From contig QCKK01000008.1 in NCBI GenBank assembly GCA_003215415.1, positions 1 to 64,000 of the forward strand: a DNA stretch of 64,000 nt. The letters are read 5' to 3'. Shown here one piece after another: positions 53,681 to 62,828 of the stretch. The stretch is from Prochlorococcus sp. AG-409-N21 (GTDB lineage: Bacteria; Cyanobacteriota; Cyanobacteriia; PCC-6307; Cyanobiaceae). Positions within the stretch are counted from its first letter, which is position 1, and the number at the start of each line of letters is the position of its first letter. The position numbers and the translations under genes were made by a program. The notes beneath the pieces were generated by a model. The model was not told the DNA's origin. It did no database searches and was given only the letters and a program-made list of their open reading frames with translations.

Positions 53681-54427
53681 TTAACCAAAAAGAATTTGGG
53701 TTAATAAAACATCCATTAAAGAAACTGTTACCAGTGTCATTACAACTGCACCAGTTGTACTGGTTCCAACTTCTTTTGGCCCGCCACGAGTGGTCAGTCC
53801 CCATCCACAGGCTAGAACAGCAATTTGAATGCCAAAAACGAGTGCTTTAATAAGCATGAAGGGTAAATCATCCGTGCTTAGCCAAGTTCGGACTGAGTTC
53901 CAAAAAACATCAGGTGGAATCTGATAGAGATGAGTGCTACTTATTTGCCCACTCCAGAGGGCGACACAAAAGAAAAGAAGACATTGAACTGGTGCCATTA
54001 CTACCATTGCAAAAAGTCTTGGCACTACTAAATATTCCACTGGATCAGTTCGGAGCATGGTTATTGCATCTATCTGTTCGGTCACTTTCATTGTCCCTAA
54101 TTGAGCGGCATAAGCTGTAGCTACTTTTCCTGTTAAAAGGGTTGCAGTAAGAAGCGGTGCAATTTCCCTGGCCATTCCTATTGCAAGAATTCCACCGACA
54201 GTTGAACCCGCTCCTTGACGACTAAGTTCAGCAGCTACTTGGATATTGAAAACTGTTCCTGCAGCTACTGCCGTAATAAGAACAATTAGGAAGCTCCCAG
54301 GACCGGCCTCCATGAGTTGTTCAAACAGATCAATTCTCTTTACTCGGCCTTTGAAAGTTGCTGCTATGGCTTGACCGCCAATAATCAGGCTGCTTCCAAG
54401 TCTTCTAAACCATATTGGTGTTTTCAT
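53681..54427 (-). CDS. MlaE-family ABC lipid transporter permease
   Basis: A 248-residue permease with five or six helices. GSFLIVLITAVAAGTVFNIQ and TMKVTEQIDAITMLRTDPVEYLVVPRLFAMVVMAPV are MlaE/TGD1 hallmarks. The family moves phospholipids between membranes in Gram-negative bacteria and plastids. The ATPase and MCE substrate-binding partners are not encoded here. It overlaps the upstream transporter gene by four bases. Confidence 0.88.
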   Translation of the reverse strand: MKTPIWFRRLGSSLIIGGQAIAATFKGRVKRIDLFEQLMEAGPGSFLIVLITAVAAGTVFNIQVAAELSRQGAGSTVGGILAIGMAREIAPLLTATLLTGKVATAYAAQLGTMKVTEQIDAITMLRTDPVEYLVVPRLFAMVVMAPVQCLLFFCVALWSGQISSTHLYQIPPDVFWNSVRTWLSTDDLPFMLIKALVFGIQIAVLACGWGLTTRGGPKEVGTSTTGAVVMTLVTVSLMDVLLTQILFG

Positions 54428-55857
54428 GAAGTCGCTGAATTGATGCCACCTGTTTGATTAGGCCAGCGTTTCATTAAAAGCATTCCAATTGTCACAAGCA
54501 ATGCTGGAATTAGCCCCATGCAGATGCGAATAGTGATTTGTGCAGTTGAAGGTTGTGAAAGACAACTGACTGAATCAGTGCATTCAGTAATAGAACGATA
54601 TCCCGCTACAGATAAAAGCACACCCAGGATTTGAACACTTAGACCTATACCTATTTTTTGTATCAAAACCATCCATGCCGTATATATTCCAGCAGGTTTT
54701 TCAGGATCAGCATCAATAGCATCTGGAAGAAGAGACCATGGGATTAGATAAGCAGTTGATGCACCAAATCCTACGAAAATAATTATTCCGATTAAAAGCA
54801 TCATTTTGATTCCTTCGTAATGGTTAAATGTGAAGAGCATGCTTGTAGGAGTTAATGGAGAAAGTGGAGGTATAAAAATTGCTAATATGCATCCAATAAT
54901 CCATATACTTCCTCCCCAGAAAAGGGCATTAATTCTGCCAAAACGATTTGAATAAAAGCTCCAAGCTTGAAGTCCAATAAGCGCACTTATTTGAAATGGG
55001 ATTGGCCCTATCCATTTTGATAACTCTTTAGGAACATTCATTACTTGCTCTAAGTAGATTAGTGAAACTGTTTGCATTAATTGAAGTCCACACCAAAGAA
55101 GTAAATAGAGAGCAATTACATAAATGAACTTTTTGTTTTTTGAAATACGATTTAGTTGCTGAAGAAATGGTTCTGACTTTCCAATAGGTCTTCTGGCAGC
55201 TTTGGCAAAAGGAGCAAGGCCCCAACAGGAAATTAGGGTCGCTAATGCTGCTATTGAACCTGTAGTTTGACCCATTCTTATAAAACCATCAGCACCATTC
55301 GATAGAAGATGGGCAGCCACTACAAGTCCTGTGAAGCCAGCGACTATTGAGCCAGTAAATCTTGCTGCATTTAGACGAGTTCTTAGTTCAGTACTTTCAG
55401 TAAGTTCTGTTGAAAGAGCTGCATAAGGTAAATTAACGCTTGTATAAGAAGTCATTAAAAGTATTGCCATCAATATGTAGTAAGTAGTCTTTTGAAAAAT
55501 GCTTCCAGGAGGCACCCACCACATAGCAGCAAGAGAAATGCCCAGGGGCATAGCTGCTCCAAGCATCCATGGCAATCTTGGCCCCCATCTTGTGTTTGTA
55601 TGATCACTCAACCAACCAATTAGTGGATCATTAATTGCATCCCAAACTTTTATAACCATTAACAATGAGCCTGCTATGAATGCAGGGAGCCCCGCTGTTC
55701 CAGTGAAAAATGGAAATAGATAAAAACCTAGCTGAGTAGCAGCCAAGCCAGTACCTGCATCTCCTAGGCCGAAGGAAACCATTAATCTTCTGCGAGATGC
55801 GCCTTGGGAAAGCTTTGAATCTTTCAAGCTGAGATCATGTGGTTGTCCATTAGCCAT
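54424..55857 (-). CDS. GPH-family (MFS) transporter
   Basis: A 477-residue membrane protein with 12 predicted helices. Motif WDAINDPLIGWLSDHTNTRWGPRLPWMLG is the signature of glycoside-pentoside-hexuronide:cation symporters. The substrate in cyanobacteria is not known (pterins or sugars in relatives). The gene is first in the mlaE-plsY string and lies near tRNA-Gly. Confidence 0.82.
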   Translation of the reverse strand: MANGQPHDLSLKDSKLSQGASRRRLMVSFGLGDAGTGLAATQLGFYLFPFFTGTAGLPAFIAGSLLMVIKVWDAINDPLIGWLSDHTNTRWGPRLPWMLGAAMPLGISLAAMWWVPPGSIFQKTTYYILMAILLMTSYTSVNLPYAALSTELTESTELRTRLNAARFTGSIVAGFTGLVVAAHLLSNGADGFIRMGQTTGSIAALATLISCWGLAPFAKAARRPIGKSEPFLQQLNRISKNKKFIYVIALYLLLWCGLQLMQTVSLIYLEQVMNVPKELSKWIGPIPFQISALIGLQAWSFYSNRFGRINALFWGGSIWIIGCILAIFIPPLSPLTPTSMLFTFNHYEGIKMMLLIGIIIFVGFGASTAYLIPWSLLPDAIDADPEKPAGIYTAWMVLIQKIGIGLSVQILGVLLSVAGYRSITECTDSVSCLSQPSTAQITIRICMGLIPALLVTIGMLLMKRWPNQTGGINSATS

Positions 55858-55918
55858 AATGCACTGGCACTTAAGATGGGGAGACCAAGAGGACAGGCCA
55901 TAGTCCTTTTGTACTAGT

Positions 55919-55989
<71 letters not shown>

Positions 55990-56005
55990 TCCTTTTGTGC
56001 TCTAT

Positions 56006-58069
56006 TTATAGTTTTAGCTTCGAAGAAAATTCTTCACTAAGCATTACAACTATGCTTTGGTTTAGTAATTCAATATTTTCTTTTTTCCATTTTATTGGTT
56101 TTTGAGGAATATCATTTGGGGACTTTGAAGCCGTGTTTAATATCAGGTTCCAACCAAACTTTGATTTAGGCAGTTCAAAAAATATTGACTTGGTATATGC
56201 ATTGAAGCCTACCCAAAGTAAAGCTTCATCATTATTTCTGTTGAGGCTGTAGCTGATCGTATGAGACCATTCACCCCAATCTGGCTTTAAAAGCTTTACT
56301 CCATGCCATTGGATTGAGATGTTTATGTTAGAAGGAGAATCCTCAGAATGTGGAGTTATTGGGCTAAAGAAACTTGGAAAAGAATTGCGAATTTTTAGTA
56401 GTTTCTTGACATATTTATGCAGATTAGTGTCGCAATAAGATGAACCCCAAATCATCCAACCCAATGGACTATCTTGGCACCAGGAGTTGTTATTACCGCC
56501 TTGGCTTCGGCCGACCTCATCCCCCATTAGAATCATTGGAACTCCTGGGGAAAGTAATAAAGTAGTTAATAAGTTTCGTTGTTGACGCCTGCGTAGATTT
56601 AACAACGAAATATCTGTAGTAGGTCCTTCAATGCCGTTGTTCCAACTAATATTGTGATTTTCTCCATCTCGATTATTTTCACCATTGGCAAAGTTGTGCT
56701 TTTGATTGAAACTTACTAAATCAATTAGAGTAAAACCATCATGAGAAGTGATAAATTGAATTGATTTCTCTAATGCTATTTTCGATTCTTTATATATATC
56801 TAAGCTTCCCATTAAGCGTTCCTTTAGTGGCCAAGTACTTCCTTTTTCACCTTTCCAAAATTTACGTACGTCATCTCGAAAGTGGCCATTCCAAGTACTT
56901 ATTCGCTTTGCTGGAAATTCAGAAATTTTATATAGACCACCACAATCCCATGGTTCACTAATGAGCTTTAAGCCAGATAGCTCGGGATCAGATTCTATGG
57001 CTTCAAATAGCGGTGGATTTTCCAAAGGATTTAGATTCTCTCCGCGACTAAGTGCAATTCCTAAATCGAATCGAAAACCATCTATTCCTAATTCACTAGC
57101 CCAGCAACGCATTGATTCAAGTATCAATTTTCTTACTAAAGGACGATTGGCTGCAATGGTGTTGCCGCAACCACTTACGTCAAGATAATTACCTTTTTTG
57201 TCTAGATGATAGTAAAGAGATCCTCCAAAACCTTTCCAACTAAGAATGGGACCTTCTTGATTCCCTTCTGCGGTGTGATTATAGACAACGTCAAGGATGA
57301 CTTCTAAGCCTTCATCATGGCATTTCGCAACAAGTTCTCTAAACTGATTTCTTGCATTAAGTGGATTATTACCTATCACATATCCTTGGTGTGGAGTAAA
57401 CCAGTTAATAGGACTATATCCCCAGTAATTCAATTTCCCAGAAGGTGCATCATTAGGATCAAATGAATAGATAGGAAGCAATTCAATTGCAGTAATACCT
57501 AGATCTTTTAAATATGGGATTTTTTGTATAAGTCCAATAAAACTTGATCTTTTCTCAGGTTCTACGTTTGATTCTGGGTGATTAGTAAATCCTCCTACGT
57601 GGAGTTCATAAATTATGCTCTGATTCCAGGGATGATTAGGCCTAGGGTGAGACTTGAAATCAAATAAATTTCTTTCACATACAACTCCTTTAAGACATGA
57701 GTGAAGATTTTGTTCGGGTCCTTTTGAGTCATTACGTTTATAGGTAGTCCAACCACCTATTGCTCGAGCACAAGGATCTATTAAGGCTTTTGAAGAGACA
57801 TAATCTTTGTGTTCCTCTTCTAAAGTGTTGCAGATTCGATAGCAATAACAGCAACCTTCTTTCAGTCCCTCAATCTCAACATGCCAATAATCACCAGACT
57901 TATGAGAATGATCCAGATTTACTATCCTTTGAGGATAGTCTTTAGTTTCATTAGCAAATAAAAGAAGCTCAACTTTCTCAGCTAATGGAGCAGCAATTGA
58001 AAAATTAACTCCCCTGGGAGTAATACTGCTCCCAAGAGGCCAAGGCATACCGGGATGAACAATGCTCAA
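56006..58069 (-). CDS. glgX: glycogen debranching enzyme (isoamylase type, GH13)
   Basis: A 687-residue GH13 enzyme with an N-terminal carbohydrate-binding beta domain (residues 1-110), a catalytic TIM barrel carrying nucleophile Asp in GFRFDLGIALSR, acid Glu in LISEPWDCGG and stabiliser Asp in TSHDGFTLIDLVS, and a C-terminal beta domain. It hydrolyses alpha-1,6 branches of glycogen. Length fits GlgX/TreX. It lies alone on the minus strand. Confidence 0.9.
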   Translation of the reverse strand: MSIVHPGMPWPLGSSITPRGVNFSIAAPLAEKVELLLFANETKDYPQRIVNLDHSHKSGDYWHVEIEGLKEGCCYCYRICNTLEEEHKDYVSSKALIDPCARAIGGWTTYKRNDSKGPEQNLHSCLKGVVCERNLFDFKSHPRPNHPWNQSIIYELHVGGFTNHPESNVEPEKRSSFIGLIQKIPYLKDLGITAIELLPIYSFDPNDAPSGKLNYWGYSPINWFTPHQGYVIGNNPLNARNQFRELVAKCHDEGLEVILDVVYNHTAEGNQEGPILSWKGFGGSLYYHLDKKGNYLDVSGCGNTIAANRPLVRKLILESMRCWASELGIDGFRFDLGIALSRGENLNPLENPPLFEAIESDPELSGLKLISEPWDCGGLYKISEFPAKRISTWNGHFRDDVRKFWKGEKGSTWPLKERLMGSLDIYKESKIALEKSIQFITSHDGFTLIDLVSFNQKHNFANGENNRDGENHNISWNNGIEGPTTDISLLNLRRRQQRNLLTTLLLSPGVPMILMGDEVGRSQGGNNNSWCQDSPLGWMIWGSSYCDTNLHKYVKKLLKIRNSFPSFFSPITPHSEDSPSNINISIQWHGVKLLKPDWGEWSHTISYSLNRNNDEALLWVGFNAYTKSIFFELPKSKFGWNLILNTASKSPNDIPQKPIKWKKENIELLNQSIVVMLSEEFSSKLKL

Positions 58070-58138
58070 AGGACCCTAGTGTTGTTATGGAGTAATCACT
58101 AAGCACAAAGTAGATCTTCCCGGTGTTTTAACAATGCT

Positions 58139-58795
58139 ATGACCTCATTCCCTGAATCTGAATCGAGCTATTCGCCTAAAGAGATTATTAGCAAATTATG
58201 GTTTTTTCCAACTAATGGTGTTTGTGAGGGGTGGCGAGCATGGTGGCTTGATGTTGATCCAGAACCTTGGTTGATCGATTGCCCGCCAATAACCAAGCAG
58301 AATATTGAATCTTTAAAGCAACTAGCCCAAGGCCGCAAAGCTCGTATTTTTCTTACTTGTCGAGATGGACATGGAAAGGTCCAAGAATTACAGAAAGTCT
58401 TTAACTGGCATGTGGTAATGCAAGAACAAGAGGCTTATCTATTGCCAGGCCTTTCTTCTGTAGAAACTTTTGAGGAAGAATTCGTTACCACCTCCGGTCT
58501 TAGGGCGTTATGGACCCCAGGTCCAACTCCAGGAAGTTCCGCGGCATACATTTCTAAGCCTTGTAATGTTCTGTTCTGCGGACGATTGCTGATTCCTGTA
58601 GCAGAAAATCGATTGGCCTCTTTACGCACTTCAAGTACTTTTCATTGGCCTCGTCAGCAAAAAAGTCTTGAGAAATTAATTGAATGGATTCCTTCAAATG
58701 CCTTCCCATCACTAGCTTCTGCTAAGGCACCCCCAGGCGAGCAGGGGGGGGGATTGATGCCATGGACCGCTTGGCGAAGTATGGACTTTAATTAA
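58139..58795 (+). CDS. metallo-beta-lactamase-fold protein lacking the metal motif
   Basis: A 218-residue protein following the metallo-beta-lactamase fold order: strand pair, a helix, the place of HxHxDH occupied by TCRDGHG (73-79), and TPGPTPGS (126-133) in place of TPGHTPGS. The fold is likely preserved but the zinc ligands are mostly gone, so it is probably not a hydrolase. The start at ATG 58139 and length fit the fold. HU follows downstream. Confidence 0.7.
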   Translation: MTSFPESESSYSPKEIISKLWFFPTNGVCEGWRAWWLDVDPEPWLIDCPPITKQNIESLKQLAQGRKARIFLTCRDGHGKVQELQKVFNWHVVMQEQEAYLLPGLSSVETFEEEFVTTSGLRALWTPGPTPGSSAAYISKPCNVLFCGRLLIPVAENRLASLRTSSTFHWPRQQKSLEKLIEWIPSNAFPSLASAKAPPGEQGGGLMPWTAWRSMDFN

Positions 58796-58952
58796 ATTTG
58801 GCCAATTAATTTTCGTATAAAGCGTTGCGCCACGGACCCTTTCGGTTGCATTGAGTGGGTTTGCTCCATAGATTTAGCCAGCTTCGAGATGTTTGTGATT
58901 TCTCCCTTTAGGGATTTGTCATTAACAAACTCCGCTCCAATACCCCTTTCCA

Positions 58953-59228
58953 ATGAACAAAGCTGATCTAGTCAATCTGGTGGCTGCCCGCACAGAGCTC
59001 ACTAAGACTGATGTTTCTCTGGTTGTTGATGCAGCCATAGACACCATCATCGATTCAGTCGTAGAGGGCAAGAAGGTTTCTATTCTTGGCTTCGGTTCTT
59101 TTGAGCCTCGTGATCGATCTGCACGTCAGGGCCTGAATCCCAAAACTGGTGAAAAGATCAAGATTCCTGCTAAGAGAGTTCCTGCATTCACTGCAGGCAA
59201 AATGTTTAAAGATCGTGTGCAAGGCTGA
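58953..59228 (+). CDS. hup: DNA-binding protein HU
   Basis: A 91-residue nucleoid protein with the family core GFGSFEPRDRSARQGLNPKTGEKIKIPAKRVPAF, the beta arm that contacts DNA. A dimer bends DNA. Strong terminator follows. Confidence 0.96.
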   Translation: MNKADLVNLVAARTELTKTDVSLVVDAAIDTIIDSVVEGKKVSILGFGSFEPRDRSARQGLNPKTGEKIKIPAKRVPAFTAGKMFKDRVQG

Positions 59229-59276
59229 TCGTTAGCTCTTTTGGTTAAATAGTCGGTCTTTCATTCCTGCAGGTGC

Positions 59277-59309
59277 ATTGACCTCTGAACTCCAGAGGTC
59301 AATCTTTTT
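59277..59309 (+). terminator. rho-independent terminator of hup
   Basis: ATTGACCTCTG (59277-59287) pairs with CAGAGGTCAAT (59293-59303) around a 5-base loop; CTTTTTT follows. Confidence 0.88.
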
Positions 59310-59312
59310 TGT

Positions 59313-60233
59313 ATGTGCTTTTCGTTAGAGCTCCCAGACCATTTGCTAAGGCATTTGGTTGATGGGGATGATCTTAGGAGCCACGGCTACAGAGGACGCT
59401 TTGCTCCGTCTCCTTCCGGATCACTTCATATTGGAAATATTCGTACAGCATTGATTTCCTGGTTGCAGGCCAGATTGATGCAAGGTGACTGGTTGTTGAG
59501 AGTTGATGATTTGGATACTTATCGCAACAGAAATGGAGCCATTGAAGGACTCATAAAAGACCTGCAATGGCTAGGTTTTGATTGGGATGGTCCAATTATT
59601 TTCCAGAGTGCTAGAAAAGGTTTGTATAGCTCTTTTTTATCTTTCCTTAGAAGAAAAGGTAAGTTATATGCATGTCGTTGTAATAGAAAAATATTACGAA
59701 AGAGTTTTAACCCAGTAAATCAAAAGAGAATTTACTCGGGTAAATGTAGAAATCTTGATTTGTCATGGGGATTTAAAGATAGAAAACTTCCTGGTTGGCG
59801 CTTGAGAGTTAATGAAAATTTTTCAGAAATAACCGGAGATATTTTGGTTAGAAGATCAGATGGAATTATTGCTTATCACATGGCATCAGTTATTGATGAG
59901 CTAACACTTGGCATTACGGAAGTAATACGTGGGAAGGATCTCCTTGAAATCATGCCAACTCATCTTGCAGTAGCAGATTCACTTCATAGTAGTAATCTAA
60001 TTTATAAGCATGTGCCAATTATGCTAGATAAAAACGGCCAAAAACTTTCTAAACGTGATGGAAGTATTGGACTTTCAAAATTTAAGGAAGATGGCATGAG
60101 TTCTTCCCAGTTAATTGGTTGGTTAGCTTCAACACTTGGATTGGTTCCTTATAAGTCTGAACTAAGCTTGCAGGAATTATTGGTTGATTTGAAAAAAAAA
60201 CAGAATGTTCTCAAATCTGTATTTTCATGTTGA
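59313..60233 (+). CDS. gluQ: glutamyl-Q tRNA(Asp) synthetase
   Basis: A 306-residue protein with the catalytic core of glutamyl-tRNA synthetase but no anticodon-binding domain: HIGN (39-42), the CxC and Cys zinc cluster (121, 123, 145), and KLSKRDG (244-250). GluQ-RS glutamylates queuosine at the wobble position of tRNA(Asp). ATG 59313 starts 10 bases after the hup terminator stem; a later start before RGRFAPSPSG is possible. Confidence 0.85.
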   Translation: MCFSLELPDHLLRHLVDGDDLRSHGYRGRFAPSPSGSLHIGNIRTALISWLQARLMQGDWLLRVDDLDTYRNRNGAIEGLIKDLQWLGFDWDGPIIFQSARKGLYSSFLSFLRRKGKLYACRCNRKILRKSFNPVNQKRIYSGKCRNLDLSWGFKDRKLPGWRLRVNENFSEITGDILVRRSDGIIAYHMASVIDELTLGITEVIRGKDLLEIMPTHLAVADSLHSSNLIYKHVPIMLDKNGQKLSKRDGSIGLSKFKEDGMSSSQLIGWLASTLGLVPYKSELSLQELLVDLKKKQNVLKSVFSC

Positions 60234-60284
60234 ACCCATTAGAAAAATTAAATTTTAATACTTTGTATATATACCATCAAAGTA

Positions 60285-60689
60285 GTGAAGTTTGCAATAC
60301 TTATAGTGCAGATGATGAATAGTTTCACTCTCGATTTATTTAAGAGAATGATATTCGATAGAAAATCTAAGTTCTTAATCACTTTTATATTTTTAATTAT
60401 GATTACAAGCTCTAAAGATCAAGCTATATATTCAATGGAAACAGAAACATTTAGATTGAATGATAAATCAAATAATTGTTTACGTACCCCTAGTAAAGAT
60501 ACATGTGATCGCGCACTGGTTTATACTGAAGTACTTCAAAGAAGAGCCGCAAAGGATGGGAACTACCCATGTCAAACTATTTTACTAGGATTAGAAGCAA
60601 ATCTAATTATGAGTAACCTCTATAATCTAAGGAAGCCCTATGTCCCTGTGCCTATTAATAATGTGCAAGAGATTTGTGGATATGAATGA
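60285..60689 (+). CDS. exported hypothetical protein
   Basis: A 134-residue product with an N-terminal hydrophobic segment (KFLITFIFLIMITSSK) and a mature helical region with cysteines (NNCLRTPSKDTCDRALVY, GNYPCQTILLG, EICGYE). It is probably exported or membrane anchored. The first start is GTG 60285; internal ATGs would shorten the cytoplasmic part. Not recognised. Confidence 0.55.
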   Translation: MKFAILIVQMMNSFTLDLFKRMIFDRKSKFLITFIFLIMITSSKDQAIYSMETETFRLNDKSNNCLRTPSKDTCDRALVYTEVLQRRAAKDGNYPCQTILLGLEANLIMSNLYNLRKPYVPVPINNVQEICGYE

Positions 60690-60707
60690 ATATAATATTT
60701 TAAAACC

Positions 60708-61478
60708 ATGAGCTTTTATGAGTTTTTTTTGCAATTAGGACTTTTCCTGGTTTCATTAATATCAAATTTCTTGTCAGCACTTGCGGGTGGGGGCGCTGGC
60801 TTGGTTCAATTGCCTGCGTTGATATTACTTGGGCTTCCTTTTCCAATCGCATTGGCAACACATAAAATAGCAAGTGTTGCACTTGGATTTGGGGCAACAT
60901 TTCGTCATTTTAAAGAAAGCTCATTGAATCTTTGGTTTGCTTGTTATTTCCTTCTTTGTGGCTTGCCGGGTGTTTGGATTGGGGCAAATATTGTTTTAGG
61001 AATTGAAGAAAAGATTGCTTCTTTATTGCTTGGTATCCTGACTATATCAATTGGAATTTATTCTATTTTAAATTATTCTTTGGGTACATCTGAGAAAATA
61101 TATCCTTTAAACATATTTCGTTTAAGCGTTGGTGCTTTCGTCTTGTTCTTTATAGGTCTGCTTAACGGATCGCTTACTTCAGGAACAGGCCTTTTCGTGA
61201 CAATATGGCTTGTTCATTGGTTTGGCTTTGATTACAAGAAAGCAATTGCGTATACGTTGATTCTTGTGGGTATTTTTTGGAATGGAACAGGCGCTTTAGT
61301 TTTAGGTGGAAAAGGTCAGATTGCCTGGCAATGGTTACCTATCCTTTTAATAGGGTCACTTGCGGGGGGGTATATAGGTGCTCATCTGTCAATCGCAAAG
61401 GGTAGTCCGTTAGTGAAAAGAGCTTTTGAGATATTGACATTGGTAATGGGAACATCAATGCTAATTAAAAGCCTGTAA
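60708..61478 (+). CDS. TSUP family (TauE/SafE) anion permease
   Basis: A 256-residue membrane protein with eight or so helices. LSALAGGGAGLVQLPALILLGLPFPIALATHKIASVALG near residues 22-61 and the second repeat GLLNGSLTSGTGLFVTIWLVHWFGFDYKKAIAYTLILVG are typical. The family moves sulfite, sulfonates or other organic anions. No neighbour suggests a substrate. Confidence 0.85.
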   Translation: MSFYEFFLQLGLFLVSLISNFLSALAGGGAGLVQLPALILLGLPFPIALATHKIASVALGFGATFRHFKESSLNLWFACYFLLCGLPGVWIGANIVLGIEEKIASLLLGILTISIGIYSILNYSLGTSEKIYPLNIFRLSVGAFVLFFIGLLNGSLTSGTGLFVTIWLVHWFGFDYKKAIAYTLILVGIFWNGTGALVLGGKGQIAWQWLPILLIGSLAGGYIGAHLSIAKGSPLVKRAFEILTLVMGTSMLIKSL

Positions 61479-61561
61479 AGAATTCCTTTAAGTGGCTTTA
61501 TTTCAATTATGGTTATAGATATATCCGTTCATCGACTTAGGCAAATCTCTCTGCTTTTTCT

Positions 61562-61873
61562 ATGGAAGAATCTAACAATGCTGAAGAACAGGTTGATGGG
61601 ACTACCCTTGAGGGTGGGAATATAAAGAAATCAAAACCTGTCAGTTTCAAGCCAAGTAAATTCAAAAAACAGGTTAATGAGAAACAGGAAGATGAAAATG
61701 TATTATTGAATGTTTGGAAATTCAAATACAAGTTACCAGGAAAAAGGCAAAGATTAATTGTTGGATCAATTGTTTTAGGATTGAATCTCTTGCTGGTAAT
61801 ATTAGTTGCTATTTATTTCTATAACCCTGCATTTCAGGACTTTATTTATAATGTAGGAAGAGATATTGGCTGA
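61562..61873 (+). CDS. hypothetical one-helix membrane protein
   Basis: A 103-residue protein with a polar, charged N-terminal 60 residues (Lys, Glu, Ser), a basic segment KYKLPGKRQR, and one transmembrane helix (LIVGSIVLGLNLLLVILVAIYFY). ATG 61562. No family named; plausible picocyanobacterial conserved protein. Confidence 0.55.
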   Translation: MEESNNAEEQVDGTTLEGGNIKKSKPVSFKPSKFKKQVNEKQEDENVLLNVWKFKYKLPGKRQRLIVGSIVLGLNLLLVILVAIYFYNPAFQDFIYNVGRDIG

Positions 61874-61899
61874 AAAATAATTGATCACTGAATTTTTTT

Positions 61900-62556
61900 C
61901 TAGCTACTATAGTATTCTTTATTTGTATGTATCAACGTATTTTTATTTAGCTCTTCGGCTTCTTGCTGGTTTGTTTGGGAAACCAATAGAAATCCTCCTA
62001 GAATAAGTAATAGGATTGAAGATATCTGCCATTTATTTAAAGAAGGATTATTCTCTCTATCACTTCGGTTAGAGGGGCTATCTTTGTGAATTGTTTTTGG
62101 TTGATTGCCCTTAGCTCTTGGTGGGGATAAGGTTTTCTGAAGCGCAGCCTCGGCCTCAATCTTTTCAACTTTTATCCTTAGAAGTTCTTCGTTCTCTTTG
62201 CTTTGACTCTTATTTGTATCCTCCTCAAGGACATTTTTTGATTCTTTTAGGGTTAAATCTTGCTTCGTATTAGAGGCTTCTTGCTCTTTAATGTTGCTTG
62301 TAACTATTTTATTGGCATTGATGGAGGCTTCATTTGCTGCTTTGAACGGGGATATGCTTTGGGCCGTGGATCTAGATTGAGTTTGGTAATTATTTTCTTT
62401 TTCTATTGCTTTGCTTGAATGACTCTTATCTATCCCTGTGACTGTTTCAAGTTTTTCTTCGCGGATTCTTAGTCTATATAAGAGTATGAGTCCTCCTCCC
62501 AGCAAAGGAATCATTGTCAATCCGTTTGCAAGAACCTCAGAGTCTGAATAATGCAT
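61900..62556 (-). CDS. hypothetical protein with two terminal membrane helices and a disordered middle
   Basis: A 218-residue protein: an N-terminal hydrophobic segment (GLTMIPLLGGGLILLY), about 140 residues of charged, Ser- and Lys-rich disordered chain with a coiled-coil-like part (ENEELLRIKVEKIEAEAAL), and a C-terminal helix (WQISSILLLILGGFLLVSQT). Function unknown. Confidence 0.55.
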   Translation of the reverse strand: MHYSDSEVLANGLTMIPLLGGGLILLYRLRIREEKLETVTGIDKSHSSKAIEKENNYQTQSRSTAQSISPFKAANEASINANKIVTSNIKEQEASNTKQDLTLKESKNVLEEDTNKSQSKENEELLRIKVEKIEAEAALQKTLSPPRAKGNQPKTIHKDSPSNRSDRENNPSLNKWQISSILLLILGGFLLVSQTNQQEAEELNKNTLIHTNKEYYSS

Positions 62557-62686
62557 GTTGCCAAATCATTATTTAGAAGTAGTTAAACGTACTCATATCC
62601 TCAAAACCAGCCTGGTCTTAACCAAATAAAATTTCCTAGAAAAAGCCAAGTCCTATTGAAACTAGATTGGTTTTAAAAAGGTTTAA

Positions 62687-62760
62687 CGCCCCCTGTTGGA
62701 TTCGAACCAACGACCTGCTGCTTAGAAGGCAGATGCTCTATCCAGCTGAGCTAAGGGAGC
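62687..62760 (-). tRNA. tRNA-Arg (anticodon TCT)
   Basis: A complete 74-base cloverleaf on the minus strand: acceptor GCTCCCT/AGGGGGC (with one G:T), anticodon loop CTTCTAA (anticodon TCT), T arm GTTGGTTCGAATCCAAC, discriminator G, no encoded CCA. It decodes AGA/AGG. Confidence 0.95.
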
Positions 62761-62828
62761 CTGTAAACATTTTGCCAGCCAGCAGGAGCAAACAGGATTA
62801 TCGTTGGGACTTGCTCATTTGAATTGTG

